Assembly: GCA_934476235.1 (NCBI GenBank)
Contig: CAKSNL010000003.1
Coordinates: forward strand, 62,001 to 126,000
Direction: 5' to 3'
Length of the DNA stretch: 64,000 bases
Source: an uncultured Clostridia bacterium
GTDB taxonomy: Bacteria > Bacillota > Clostridia > CAKSNL01 > HGM11501
Position 1 is the first letter of the stretch. Every line of letters begins with the position of its first letter. Below are positions 1 through 7,462 of the stretch, piece after piece. Below the pieces are notes generated by a model. It ran no database searches. It worked only from the letters and a program-made list of their open reading frames with translations, and was not told the origin of the DNA. The position numbers and the translations under genes are program-made.

Positions 1-2
1 GG

Positions 3-89
3 AGCGCGCTTTCCGCCGAGATGAGCAAAATGAAAAAAGAGGGACTTATCGACTACGACAGAAACAAGATACGCCTTTTTAGGATATGA
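3..89 (+). CDS. C-terminal end of a Crp/Fnr-type regulator (partial)
   Basis: Only the last 28 codons are present; the gene enters from the left edge and stops with TGA at 87-89. The visible peptide contains the motif EMSKMKKEGLIDYDRNKI, followed by a short basic and hydrophobic end. This closely resembles the recognition helix and wing of Crp/Fnr-family winged-helix DNA-binding domains (S-R-E-L-x-R-M-x-x-E-G-L-I-x-x). The effector domain lies outside the window, so the ligand cannot be judged. The gene ends 13 bases before the DeoR gene and could be cotranscribed with it. A MarR or other winged-helix protein is a less likely alternative. Confidence 0.55.
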   Translation, partial: SALSAEMSKMKKEGLIDYDRNKIRLFRI

Positions 90-102
90 AGGGAGAAATG
101 AT

Positions 103-864
103 ATGTTTGCCGAGGAAAGACAAAGAGAGATATTGAAAATGCTTAAGGAGAACGGAGCGGTCAGCGCGTCCGAGCTCATGAAAAGGTTTGGAACCTCGTC
201 GGAGACTGTGAGGCGCGACCTTTCCGAAATGGAGAAAAAAAGACTGCTCACCAGAGTTCACGGCGGAGCGCTTTTGCTCCCCGAGATGATGAAGCAGACT
301 GATCTTGACTACAGAACGCACAGTAACTATAAGGAAAAAAAGGAGCTTTCGAAAACGGCGATATCCACCCTTAAGAACGGCGAGGCGGTGTTCATTGACT
401 GCGGAAGCACGGTGATATGCTTAGCCGAGGCGATTGCCGAGAAGATGGAGCATCTGACCGTGGTCACCAACAGTATGGACGTTTTTAACATATTAAACAG
501 AGCCGGAAGGTTTGAAATTATATTGACCGGCGGACTGTTCCGCCCGGAGGAGAACGCATTCGCCGGCGCAATCGCGCTTTCATCGCTTTCCAAGGTGCAC
601 CTTAACAAGGCGTTTATCGCGCCCGCCGCGATATCTCTAAAAAGCGGGATATTCGACTGCGGGCACGAATTTATGCTCCTTCAGCAGAAGGTGATTGAAT
701 CGTCAAACGAGGTCTTTATCATCGCAGACAGCGAGAAGTTTGAAAAGACCGCGCTTTACAAGCTTTCGGACACGAAGGCGGAATACACCTACATAACGGA
801 TTCCTCGCTTTCCGACAAGGTCAAGGCGATATATAAGGAAAACGGAATCAGGATACTTAACTAA
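103..864 (+). CDS. DeoR-family transcriptional regulator
   Basis: This 253-residue protein has the normal DeoR length and layout. An N-terminal helix-turn-helix lies at about residues 6-58, with the family signature ETVRRDLSEMEKKRLLTRVHGGA. A C-terminal DeoRC effector domain of phosphosugar-isomerase type follows at about 75-235, including a DCGSTV stretch. Such proteins usually repress sugar or sugar-phosphate catabolic operons and are released by a phosphorylated sugar. The ATG at 103 follows a GGGAG ribosome site at 91. No obvious target sits immediately downstream; instead a convergent AraC gene overlaps its stop by four bases. The ligand is unknown. Confidence 0.88.
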   Translation: MFAEERQREILKMLKENGAVSASELMKRFGTSSETVRRDLSEMEKKRLLTRVHGGALLLPEMMKQTDLDYRTHSNYKEKKELSKTAISTLKNGEAVFIDCGSTVICLAEAIAEKMEHLTVVTNSMDVFNILNRAGRFEIILTGGLFRPEENAFAGAIALSSLSKVHLNKAFIAPAAISLKSGIFDCGHEFMLLQQKVIESSNEVFIIADSEKFEKTALYKLSDTKAEYTYITDSSLSDKVKAIYKENGIRILN

Positions 865-1613
865 AAAAGCCTGGACGGGGGAAGCCCCGTCTGCTTTTTC
901 ATAAAGAGCGAAAAATAGTTGACGTCGTTAAAGCCGCATTTCCTTGAAATTTCCGAAACGGAATAATAGCCTGTGCCGAGCAGCTCCTTTGCGTAGTCCG
1001 CGCGCATTTTATTTATGTATTTAATCGGGGAAAGCCCGAACTTTTCTGAAAAAAGGCGGCGGAAGTACGTTTCGCTCATCGCCGCGGAATCGGCTAAGGC
1101 GCGGACGCTGATATCCTCCGTCAGGTGCTCGTTTATATACTCCGCGGCGGCGATGATGCGTGCGGCGGGACTGTCCGGCTTTTCAGCCATGTACTCGCGC
1201 TCAATCATATATATGAGGCGGTAAAAAAGGGACATGCACTCGTGCCGCCCGGCGATGGGCTTTTTTTGCCACACGTCCAGTATTTCGGAAAACTTGCGGT
1301 CGAAATACTTTCGGTTTTCGGTGTGAAAGCAGCGAATTTTATCCGAAAGCGGCACCGAGGGGGAAAAGTGGATGCAGATGAGCTTTTCGCCCGACGCGTC
1401 GATATTATAAGAAAGGTTTGAAGGCACGAGCGCGATGCACCCGTCCTTCGCGGACAATTCATCCTCCGTTCCGCGGTTAAATGAGGCGTTGCCCGTAAGG
1501 CGGTAGGAAAGCGCGTAAAACGGGCGCGCGTGCTCATAGTGGTGCTGGTGGTGGCGGTCAATGAAAAAAACCGACAGGATTTCCGATGAAAAAGCGTTCT
1601 CCCCGAAAAACAT
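861..1613 (-). CDS. AraC-family transcriptional regulator
   Basis: The product has 250 residues from the chosen ATG. An N-terminal cupin-like sensing region contains HHQHHYEHARPFYALSYRL, and a C-terminal double helix-turn-helix lies at about residues 150-250, with VRALADSAAMSETYFRRLF and the signature ISRKCGFNDVNYFSLFMKKQTG. A GTG nine bases upstream is possible, but the ATG at 1613 sits eight bases from AAGGGAG and is preferred. It is transcribed away from the secreted cassette that begins at 2078. Its most natural role is activation of that cassette in response to a sugar, by analogy with the AraC gene next to the second cassette. That link is inference. The stop codon overlaps the deoR stop. 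Confidence 0.88.
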   Translation of the reverse strand: MFFGENAFSSEILSVFFIDRHHQHHYEHARPFYALSYRLTGNASFNRGTEDELSAKDGCIALVPSNLSYNIDASGEKLICIHFSPSVPLSDKIRCFHTENRKYFDRKFSEILDVWQKKPIAGRHECMSLFYRLIYMIEREYMAEKPDSPAARIIAAAEYINEHLTEDISVRALADSAAMSETYFRRLFSEKFGLSPIKYINKMRADYAKELLGTGYYSVSEISRKCGFNDVNYFSLFMKKQTGLPPSRLF

Positions 1614-1640
1614 ACTTATCACTCCCTTGATATGCTTTTT

Positions 1641-1695
1641 ATTATACCATAAGCAAAAATGTTTGCTAGCAAGGACATTTTTGCGCAGCCGTCAA
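1641..1695. repeat. 55-bp direct repeat, copy 1, carrying a -10-like box
   Basis: This copy runs from ATTATACCATAAG to GCAGCCGTCAAT and matches a second copy at 1766-1821 with few differences. Each copy contains an inverted repeat (AAAATG...CATTTT) around a TTGCnnGCAA core. On the minus strand it reads TATGGTATAAT, an extended -10 promoter box correctly placed for the AraC gene starting at 1613. The repeat may therefore carry the AraC promoter. Confidence 0.65.
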
Positions 1696-1765
1696 TAATG
1701 CAAGCCGTACGCAGTACGGGGCGGCAGCAGCCGCAAAAGCTTGCGCAGCAAGCTTTCTTGTATGT

Positions 1766-1821
1766 ATTATACCATAAGTAAAAATGCTTGCTTGCAAGGG
1801 CATTTTTACGCAGCCGTCAAT
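1766..1821. repeat. 55-bp direct repeat, copy 2
   Basis: This second copy of the element at 1641-1695 keeps the ATTATACCATAAG start, the inverted repeat around CTTGCTTGCAAG and the GCAGCCGTCAAT end. Between the copies lies GC-rich hairpin sequence (GTACGCAGTAC; AAGCTTGCGCAGCAAGCTT). The copies look like a tandem duplication of a regulatory segment. Confidence 0.65.
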
Positions 1822-1824
1822 GTT

Positions 1825-1888
1825 CTCATAGGCAAAATTTCAATTTTGCAAGTCGTAGAATACGACTTTGAGCGTAGCTCCCTATGAG
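1825..1888. repeat. Cloverleaf-like multi-hairpin element
   Basis: An outer stem, CTCATAGG (1825-1832) with CCTATGAG (1881-1888), encloses three consecutive hairpins. These are CAAAATT/AATTTTG (1833-1848), AGTCGTA/TACGACT (1851-1867) and GAGC/GCTC (1870-1880). All 64 bases are thus accounted for by a four-way junction. It lacks tRNA consensus positions and has no T-run after it. It has the same architecture as the larger dispersed elements at 23503, 36798 and 39047. Confidence 0.7.
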
Positions 1889-1897
1889 GTTATTATA

Positions 1898-1981
1898 GCG
1901 GAAAATTTAATTTTGTCAACGGAAAATAAGTTTCGAAAAGTATAAATTATAAACGGAAATTTCCATAGACAGGCGGAAAAT
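1898..1981. promoter_or_regulatory. Four CGGAAA boxes, candidate AraC operator half-sites
   Basis: The motif RCGGAAAAT, or a one-base variant, occurs at 1898, 1919, 1953 and 1973, always in the same orientation. The spacings are 21, 34 and 20 bases. Direct half-sites about 20-21 bases apart on one face of the helix are typical for AraC-family activators. They lie just upstream of the promoter at 2024. Binding by the AraC protein encoded at 861-1613 is an inference. Confidence 0.4.
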
Positions 1982-2023
1982 GAAGGTGGTATAATTAATT
2001 ATAAAACTTTGCGCATCTTTTTG

Positions 2024-2052
2024 TTGACATATTTACACAAATAAGGTATAGT
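2024..2052 (+). promoter_or_regulatory. Sigma-A-type promoter of cassette 1
   Basis: TTGACA at 2024-2029 and TATAGT at 2047-2052 are separated by exactly 17 bases. They lie 26 bases upstream of the start codon at 2078, which has an AAGGAGGAAGG ribosome site. Confidence 0.8.
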
Positions 2053-2077
2053 TAATAAAAAAGGAGGAAGGAATTTT

Positions 2078-4780
2078 ATGAAAATTATGAAAAGACCAGC
2101 TTGCATTTTGCTCACCGTTTTAATGGCCGCCTCGTTTTTCACATCGTTTGCGAAAACGGAGGAATATTACGCGGCGAAGGCCGACATTAAGAGCGGGGCG
2201 GTGAGGCTCGAAGGCGATAAGGCGATCATGAAAAAGGGCGCTTACCTTGGGTTTAAGGACGTTGACTTAACCGGGATAAGATCCGTCACCGTCACGGCCG
2301 ACTGCCTGATGCCCTACGGCGAGAACGGAGACGCGCTCTCGGTAAGGCTTGACAGTCCGGTATCGGAGGCGATCGGCTACATCGTGATAAACAGCGAGGA
2401 AGAAAAAAGCTTCACCGGTAACATAAAAGAGTCAAGCGGCGTTCACACGCTCTACCTTTGCTCGACTTATGCCGAGGAAAACTACATCGTCATTAAGAGC
2501 GTGAAGCTTAACGAAACGGCAAGGGTCTATAATGCCCCCGTTTCGGACGGTAAGATAAAGGACGTTTATCAAGATACCTGGCAGGCGGCGGATTCACTCG
2601 GCCGCCGCGTGGCGGACTTTGCAGAGGCAGGACCAGTCAAAGAGGGCGACCGCTACGCCGGCATAATGTACTGGGACTGGCACACATACGCTTCATCAAA
2701 GCCATATGTAATTAAGGACGTTATCGCTGAAAATCCCGGCGACAGGGAAGATTACGACGCGCCCTCGTGGGACAAATCGGGCGTTTACTACTGGTCGGAG
2801 CCTTTGCTGGGTTTTTACACAAGCTTTGACTATTTTGTTTACAGAAAGCACGCCGTCTGGCTCAAAAACGCCGGAATAGACGTTATCTTTTACGACTACA
2901 CAAACCTTGAAAGAACCTATGTCAAGGCACAGCGCACGATGATGCGGGCCTGGCACGACGCGAGAGAATCGGGCGTTGATGTGCCGAAGATCAGCGCGTA
3001 TTTCTTCAACCCGAAAAACCAGGTCGTTGAGCTGAAATCGCTCTGGTTTAACTTGTTAAACGACCCGGAATATTCCGACCTCGTGTTTAAATGGGAGGGC
3101 AAGCACTTAGTCTGCGGCTGGGCATATGACGAGATGGAGCAGTACATAAACAAAAACGACCCCGAAGAGGTGCGCCTCATTAAAGAAATATGCGAAAGCG
3201 TTAATTTCAGAACGAACGGAAGCAGGGAAAAGGGCCCCGACGTGGACAGCACAAATACGCCGGAATGGCAGTGGCTTGAAAACTACCCGCTCCATAACTG
3301 GGGAAAAGCGCGTTCGGACGGCAGAGTCGAAGAGATGGCGGTCGGCGCGTCGATCAATCACTCCTATGTATACGGCTACTCGGCGGTCGGCTTGGCGAGC
3401 GACCCATACACAAAGGGACGAGGGTACTCCGAGGCGTTCGGCGAGGACTACACCGAAAATAACGCGAGGAGCGCGGCGTTCTTCCGCGAGCAGGCATCTC
3501 AGGCGCTCGATACCGACCCGGCGTTTATCTATATCGACGGGTGGAACGAGTACACCGCTATCCGTAACAGGGAATTTAGCGGCTTTAAGAACAGCTTTGT
3601 CGACACCTATAACGACGAGAACAGCCGCGACTTTGAGCCCTCGTCCGGCGCGCTCGGGGACGATTACTATCTTCTCCTGTGCGACTTTATAAGAAAATAC
3701 AAGGGCGTTCGCCCCGCGCCTTTAGCAAGCGAAGAGAAGACCATCGACATTACGGGCGGCATTTCACAGTGGGACGGCGTGCTCCCCGAATTTTTGAACG
3801 ACGATGACGACTATGCGCGCAGCGCAGAGCTTGTCGGCGGTGAAAAGGCAACGGGGGGAGCGGTAAATTCCATCGTGAGCGCGAAGGTCGCACGCGACAG
3901 CGAAAAGGTTTATTTTCTGGTGAAGACCAAAAACGCGGTAAATGAAAACACGGCCGAATTTTTGCATCTTTATATTAATTCGGACAGGAACTTTGCGACC
4001 GGCTGGAACGGCTATGACATTGCGGCCGGAAGGAAAAAAGGCGTGCTTGAGCGCTGGGAGAACGGCGCTTGGGTCACCCTCGGAAGTGTGAGAACGCACA
4101 TTTCGGGAAACGCGATGACGCTCGAGATCGAAAGAAGCGCGATCGGCCGCGGAGCGGACTTTGAGTTTAAATGGGTCGACTCATCCGGCGAGATCGCAAG
4201 CGGAAACATTTTGGACGTTTATAAGACGGGCTCGGCAGCGCCGATGGGACGGTTTAACTACCTTTATACCGACGCACCTGAGCGCGCGATAACGGGCGAG
4301 ACCAAAAAGGCGCTTTCTGACACGCTGATTTTAATGCCCGGCAGGAACAAAATGGTCACGGACGGCAGCTTGCAGTACGTTTATGAGAAGGACATAAGAG
4401 TCACCCCGTTTGAGATGAACGGGACGCTCTATGTGCCCAAGGACGTTTTTGAGGAAGCAATGTACGGCGAGTCAAAGATCGAGTATGACGCGGGCGACAA
4501 CATCTTAAGAGTCAAGGCGTTCCGCCTTGAAAACCGCGAGATCACGGACTATACGTGGACGTACACGGTTTTGGGCAGCCGCGAGGTGAGAATAAACGGA
4601 AGGCTCACGGGATTGACCGCACCGGCCGCGGCGGCAAACGGGATCATCTATATCCCCGTGACGTATTTATCGGACTGCTTCGGTTGGACTTTAACTGCCG
4701 AGAACGGCGCATATATCCTCGCGCGCGGCAGGGAAACGGACAAAACGGCGGCAAATGAAGCGATCGGCTTTATTAAATGA
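2078..4780 (+). CDS. Secreted GH99/WbsX-like barrel protein with CBM9-like and CuAO-N-like domains
   Basis: This 900-residue protein has a signal peptide (about 1-25). A beta-sandwich carbohydrate-binding-like domain follows (about 30-150), then a TIM-barrel-like region (about 165-545), a CBM9/DOMON-like sandwich (about 555-720) and a copper-amine-oxidase-N-like domain (about 735-885). The barrel contains YWSEP (Glu241), FYDYTN (Asp273) and DGWNEYTAI (Asp487 to Glu491). The last recalls the WNEW-type signature of GH99 and WbsX-like proteins and suggests glycan hydrolysis. No substrate can be named. A paralogue with the same domain order lies at 26558-29239. The next gene starts 11 bases downstream. 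CuAO-N-like domains in Clostridia are usually surface or matrix modules rather than amine oxidases. Confidence 0.75.
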   Translation: MKIMKRPACILLTVLMAASFFTSFAKTEEYYAAKADIKSGAVRLEGDKAIMKKGAYLGFKDVDLTGIRSVTVTADCLMPYGENGDALSVRLDSPVSEAIGYIVINSEEEKSFTGNIKESSGVHTLYLCSTYAEENYIVIKSVKLNETARVYNAPVSDGKIKDVYQDTWQAADSLGRRVADFAEAGPVKEGDRYAGIMYWDWHTYASSKPYVIKDVIAENPGDREDYDAPSWDKSGVYYWSEPLLGFYTSFDYFVYRKHAVWLKNAGIDVIFYDYTNLERTYVKAQRTMMRAWHDARESGVDVPKISAYFFNPKNQVVELKSLWFNLLNDPEYSDLVFKWEGKHLVCGWAYDEMEQYINKNDPEEVRLIKEICESVNFRTNGSREKGPDVDSTNTPEWQWLENYPLHNWGKARSDGRVEEMAVGASINHSYVYGYSAVGLASDPYTKGRGYSEAFGEDYTENNARSAAFFREQASQALDTDPAFIYIDGWNEYTAIRNREFSGFKNSFVDTYNDENSRDFEPSSGALGDDYYLLLCDFIRKYKGVRPAPLASEEKTIDITGGISQWDGVLPEFLNDDDDYARSAELVGGEKATGGAVNSIVSAKVARDSEKVYFLVKTKNAVNENTAEFLHLYINSDRNFATGWNGYDIAAGRKKGVLERWENGAWVTLGSVRTHISGNAMTLEIERSAIGRGADFEFKWVDSSGEIASGNILDVYKTGSAAPMGRFNYLYTDAPERAITGETKKALSDTLILMPGRNKMVTDGSLQYVYEKDIRVTPFEMNGTLYVPKDVFEEAMYGESKIEYDAGDNILRVKAFRLENREITDYTWTYTVLGSREVRINGRLTGLTAPAAAANGIIYIPVTYLSDCFGWTLTAENGAYILARGRETDKTAANEAIGFIK

Positions 4781-4791
4781 GGGAGGAAAAT

Positions 4792-7272
4792 ATGAAAAAA
4801 TTACTTGCTTTAATTTTATCGGCTCTTCTTTCGCTTTCCGTCATCACGGCGATTGCGGAGGAGGACGTATATTCCGATACTTCAAACTGGAAGATAGAAT
4901 GCTCAAGCCAGATATCCGAGAGCCGCGGAATCTTAAAGGCGTTCGACTCGGACGAGAGCACCATATGGCACTCGGCATATAAGGCGGAGGGCAGCGAGAT
5001 TGTAAGTCAGGACAAACCGCCCTACACGATAACCGTCACCTTCGATAAGGCGTTATCCGTTACCGGCGTGCGCTATGTGCCGAGGCAGATCTCCGGCGAC
5101 GACAATTCAAGCGTCGGCATCTGGCAGAAGGCGGAGTTTTACGGCTCGGCGGACGGATCTTCATTTAAAAAGATCGGCGAGGGAAGCTACAGCGACGAGG
5201 TTGCGGTGAGCCGCGAGACGGTCGATACCAAAGTGGCGGAAGGAACATATAAGGCTATTCGCATCATCGTTAAGGCGGCAAAGGGCGACTTCGGCTCGGC
5301 CGCGGAGATAAAGTTCTTATCGGGCGATGTAAAGGAGACTCCGGGCACAAAGACGGATACACCGAAGGGGTCTGATACGACGCCGGCCGGAACATGGACG
5401 GTCAGCGTGTCAAGCGCCTATCCTTCGCCCAAGCGCGACATAATAAATGCGTTCGACTCGGATGAGACGACCATCTGGCACTCGGCCTACAAGGCGGAGG
5501 GCGGCGAGATTGTAAGTCAGGACAAACCGCCTTACGATATTGTCGTCACCTTCGACAAGGCGCTATCCGTTTCCGGTGTGCGCTATCTTCCGAGGCAGAT
5601 CTCGGGAGACGACAATTCGAACGTCGGCACATGGCAGAAAGCGGAGTTTTACGGCTCGGCGGACGGAAAGAGCTATAAGAAAATAGGCGAGAAGACCTAT
5701 TCCGACCTTAGCGAGACGCGATTATCGGAGGACGCGGCAGTCTCAAAGGGCAGCTACAAATCGATAAAGATAACCATTAAGGCGGCGAAGGGCGACTTCG
5801 GCTCGGCCGCGGAGATAAAGTTTCTTTCGGGGTCGGAAGTGATAGTCCCCGAAAGCGTTAAATCCGGCTCGCTTGAGGTTTCTTCGGGGAGCGGAAATGC
5901 CGGAGAGACGAAAAAGGATGAGAAAAAAAATGAGGGTTCGGAGCTTGTTTCAACCGCGGGCGCGGTCATTACCGCGTCAAGCCAGAGGGGCGAATCGGTC
6001 AAGCGCGCGTTTGACTCGGATAAGACGACCTACTGGCACTCAAACTACACCGACGAAAACGGCGTTGTGACAGGCATGGACCCCGCGCCCTATATGATTG
6101 ACGTCGCGTTCCCGCAGCAAACGCTCATCTCGGGCTTTACCTACCTTCCGAGGCAGGACGCCACCTCCGGCAGATTCACCGGGGCGGAGCTTTATGTATC
6201 CGACTCGGAGTCGGGCGAGCTTAAACTTCTTAAAACCTTTGAGTACGGAACGGACGCGGGCGAGAAAAAAACCGATTTCGGCGTGAATATTTCGGTCCGC
6301 CGCATAGAGATAAAAATCACGAAGGCGGGCGGAGTCGCGACCGCGGCCCAGTTCGGCTTTATAAAAGGAAAGGATTCTTATGAAACCATTAAGGCGGAAG
6401 ATTTTGCCGCACACGAGGAGGCGACAAGGCTTTATAAGATAGACAGCTCCGCCTTCACCGTAACGTCCGACAAAAAGCACTGGCTCGGCTATGTCGAGAG
6501 CAACGTGACGGACTCGTCAAAAACCACCTTCTGGCAGACCGAGAGCGGGGAGGAAGCGCCCTTTACGCTCACGATAGACATGAAAAAGACCTACACCGTG
6601 CGCGAGTTTACTTACACCCCGCGCCCGACGGAGGATTTTCACGGCTCGTGGCTCGCTTTCAGCGTTGAAGCGTCAGACAACGGAACGGACTATGAAAAAG
6701 TCCTCTCCGTAACCGGCTGGAAAGAGGGCGCGGATGAGAAAAAGGCAGCGTTTCCCGAGCCCGTGACGGCGAGGTATATAAGGTTCGTCATCACAAAGGG
6801 CTTTGCGAACAGAGCGGCTGCAGCCGATATATCGTTCTATCAGTCAAAAGAAGATCACGATAAAAACGCGGCGGAATCGTTCGAAAAATACGTTCTTAAA
6901 ATAGGTTCAAACGAGATAGTGACTAAAAACGGCAAGGTCACGGTTGATGTGGCACCCTATATTGATATAGCCTCCTCCTCGACCTTAATTCCCCTCCGCG
7001 GACTTTTGGAAGAGATGGGGGCTGCCGTTTCGTGGGACGGGGAGACCGAAAGCATCACAATAGATTCAGGCTCCGGCAAAATCAAAATGCAGATTCAAAA
7101 TAATTTGGTTTATGCTGAGCACCCGGTCTACGGCACGGTGCGCTATACTTTATCCGCCGTTCCTAAAATAAAGGATTCAAGGACGTTTGTTCCCTTAAGG
7201 TTCATCTCCGAGCAGCTTGGCTATAACGTTTCGTGGAACGGTGAGACGGAGGAGATAACCATAACCAAATAA
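4792..7272 (+). CDS. Secreted multi-discoidin (F5/8 C) protein with C-terminal CuAO-N-like domain
   Basis: The product has 826 residues from the ATG at 4792, which follows GGGAGGAAAAT; the in-frame ATG at 4777 lies before that ribosome site. A signal peptide (about 1-23) precedes four discoidin-like repeats at about 25-165, 205-345, 385-520 and 545-690. The first three contain FDSD..T.WHS; the fourth has DSSKTTFWQT in its place. Repeats 1 and 2 are nearly identical at DNA level, which points to a recent tandem duplication. A CuAO-N-like domain (about 700-826) holds LIPLRGLLEEMG and FVPLRFISEQLG. It is probably a glycan-binding partner of the preceding barrel protein. No catalytic domain is visible. 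The 1113-residue protein at 29258 is its counterpart in the second cassette. Confidence 0.8.
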   Translation: MKKLLALILSALLSLSVITAIAEEDVYSDTSNWKIECSSQISESRGILKAFDSDESTIWHSAYKAEGSEIVSQDKPPYTITVTFDKALSVTGVRYVPRQISGDDNSSVGIWQKAEFYGSADGSSFKKIGEGSYSDEVAVSRETVDTKVAEGTYKAIRIIVKAAKGDFGSAAEIKFLSGDVKETPGTKTDTPKGSDTTPAGTWTVSVSSAYPSPKRDIINAFDSDETTIWHSAYKAEGGEIVSQDKPPYDIVVTFDKALSVSGVRYLPRQISGDDNSNVGTWQKAEFYGSADGKSYKKIGEKTYSDLSETRLSEDAAVSKGSYKSIKITIKAAKGDFGSAAEIKFLSGSEVIVPESVKSGSLEVSSGSGNAGETKKDEKKNEGSELVSTAGAVITASSQRGESVKRAFDSDKTTYWHSNYTDENGVVTGMDPAPYMIDVAFPQQTLISGFTYLPRQDATSGRFTGAELYVSDSESGELKLLKTFEYGTDAGEKKTDFGVNISVRRIEIKITKAGGVATAAQFGFIKGKDSYETIKAEDFAAHEEATRLYKIDSSAFTVTSDKKHWLGYVESNVTDSSKTTFWQTESGEEAPFTLTIDMKKTYTVREFTYTPRPTEDFHGSWLAFSVEASDNGTDYEKVLSVTGWKEGADEKKAAFPEPVTARYIRFVITKGFANRAAAADISFYQSKEDHDKNAAESFEKYVLKIGSNEIVTKNGKVTVDVAPYIDIASSSTLIPLRGLLEEMGAAVSWDGETESITIDSGSGKIKMQIQNNLVYAEHPVYGTVRYTLSAVPKIKDSRTFVPLRFISEQLGYNVSWNGETEEITITK

Positions 7273-7341
7273 AAAGTCGGAATTTATAAAAATAAGACGT
7301 ACGCAGTCGGACAAAGGTTTTTCCTTCTTAAATAATTCATA

Positions 7342-7371
7342 AAAACGCATCTTTGAAAGATGCGTTTTTTT
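7342..7371 (+). terminator. Rho-independent terminator of cassette 1
   Basis: A strong stem, AACGCATCTT with AAGATGCGTT, has a two- to four-base loop and is followed by a run of T. It lies 70 bases after the stop of the discoidin protein. The next promoter begins immediately downstream. Confidence 0.9.
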
Positions 7372-7374
7372 GTA

Positions 7375-7403
7375 TTGACCGATTGAGCCACTTAGTGTAT
7401 AAT
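7375..7403 (+). promoter_or_regulatory. Promoter of the Na/Pi cotransporter gene
   Basis: TTGACC (7375-7380), a 17-base spacer and TATAAT (7398-7403) sit 60 bases before the GTG start. No PhoB-like or other operator is evident. Confidence 0.8.
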
Positions 7404-7462
7404 ATAAAATGTTGGATTATGAGAAGAATAAGATAAAGACATTTTGAGAGGAGAAATGTTAA

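Noticed and set aside
1825..1888. Possible tRNA gene, because of the cloverleaf shape
   Set aside because: No T-loop TTCRA, no D-loop GG, no 7-bp acceptor with CCA-type end, and the arm lengths are wrong.
4555..4758. Short overlapping frame inside the cassette 1 barrel gene
   Set aside because: Alternative-frame shadow with no start signal and no family resemblance.
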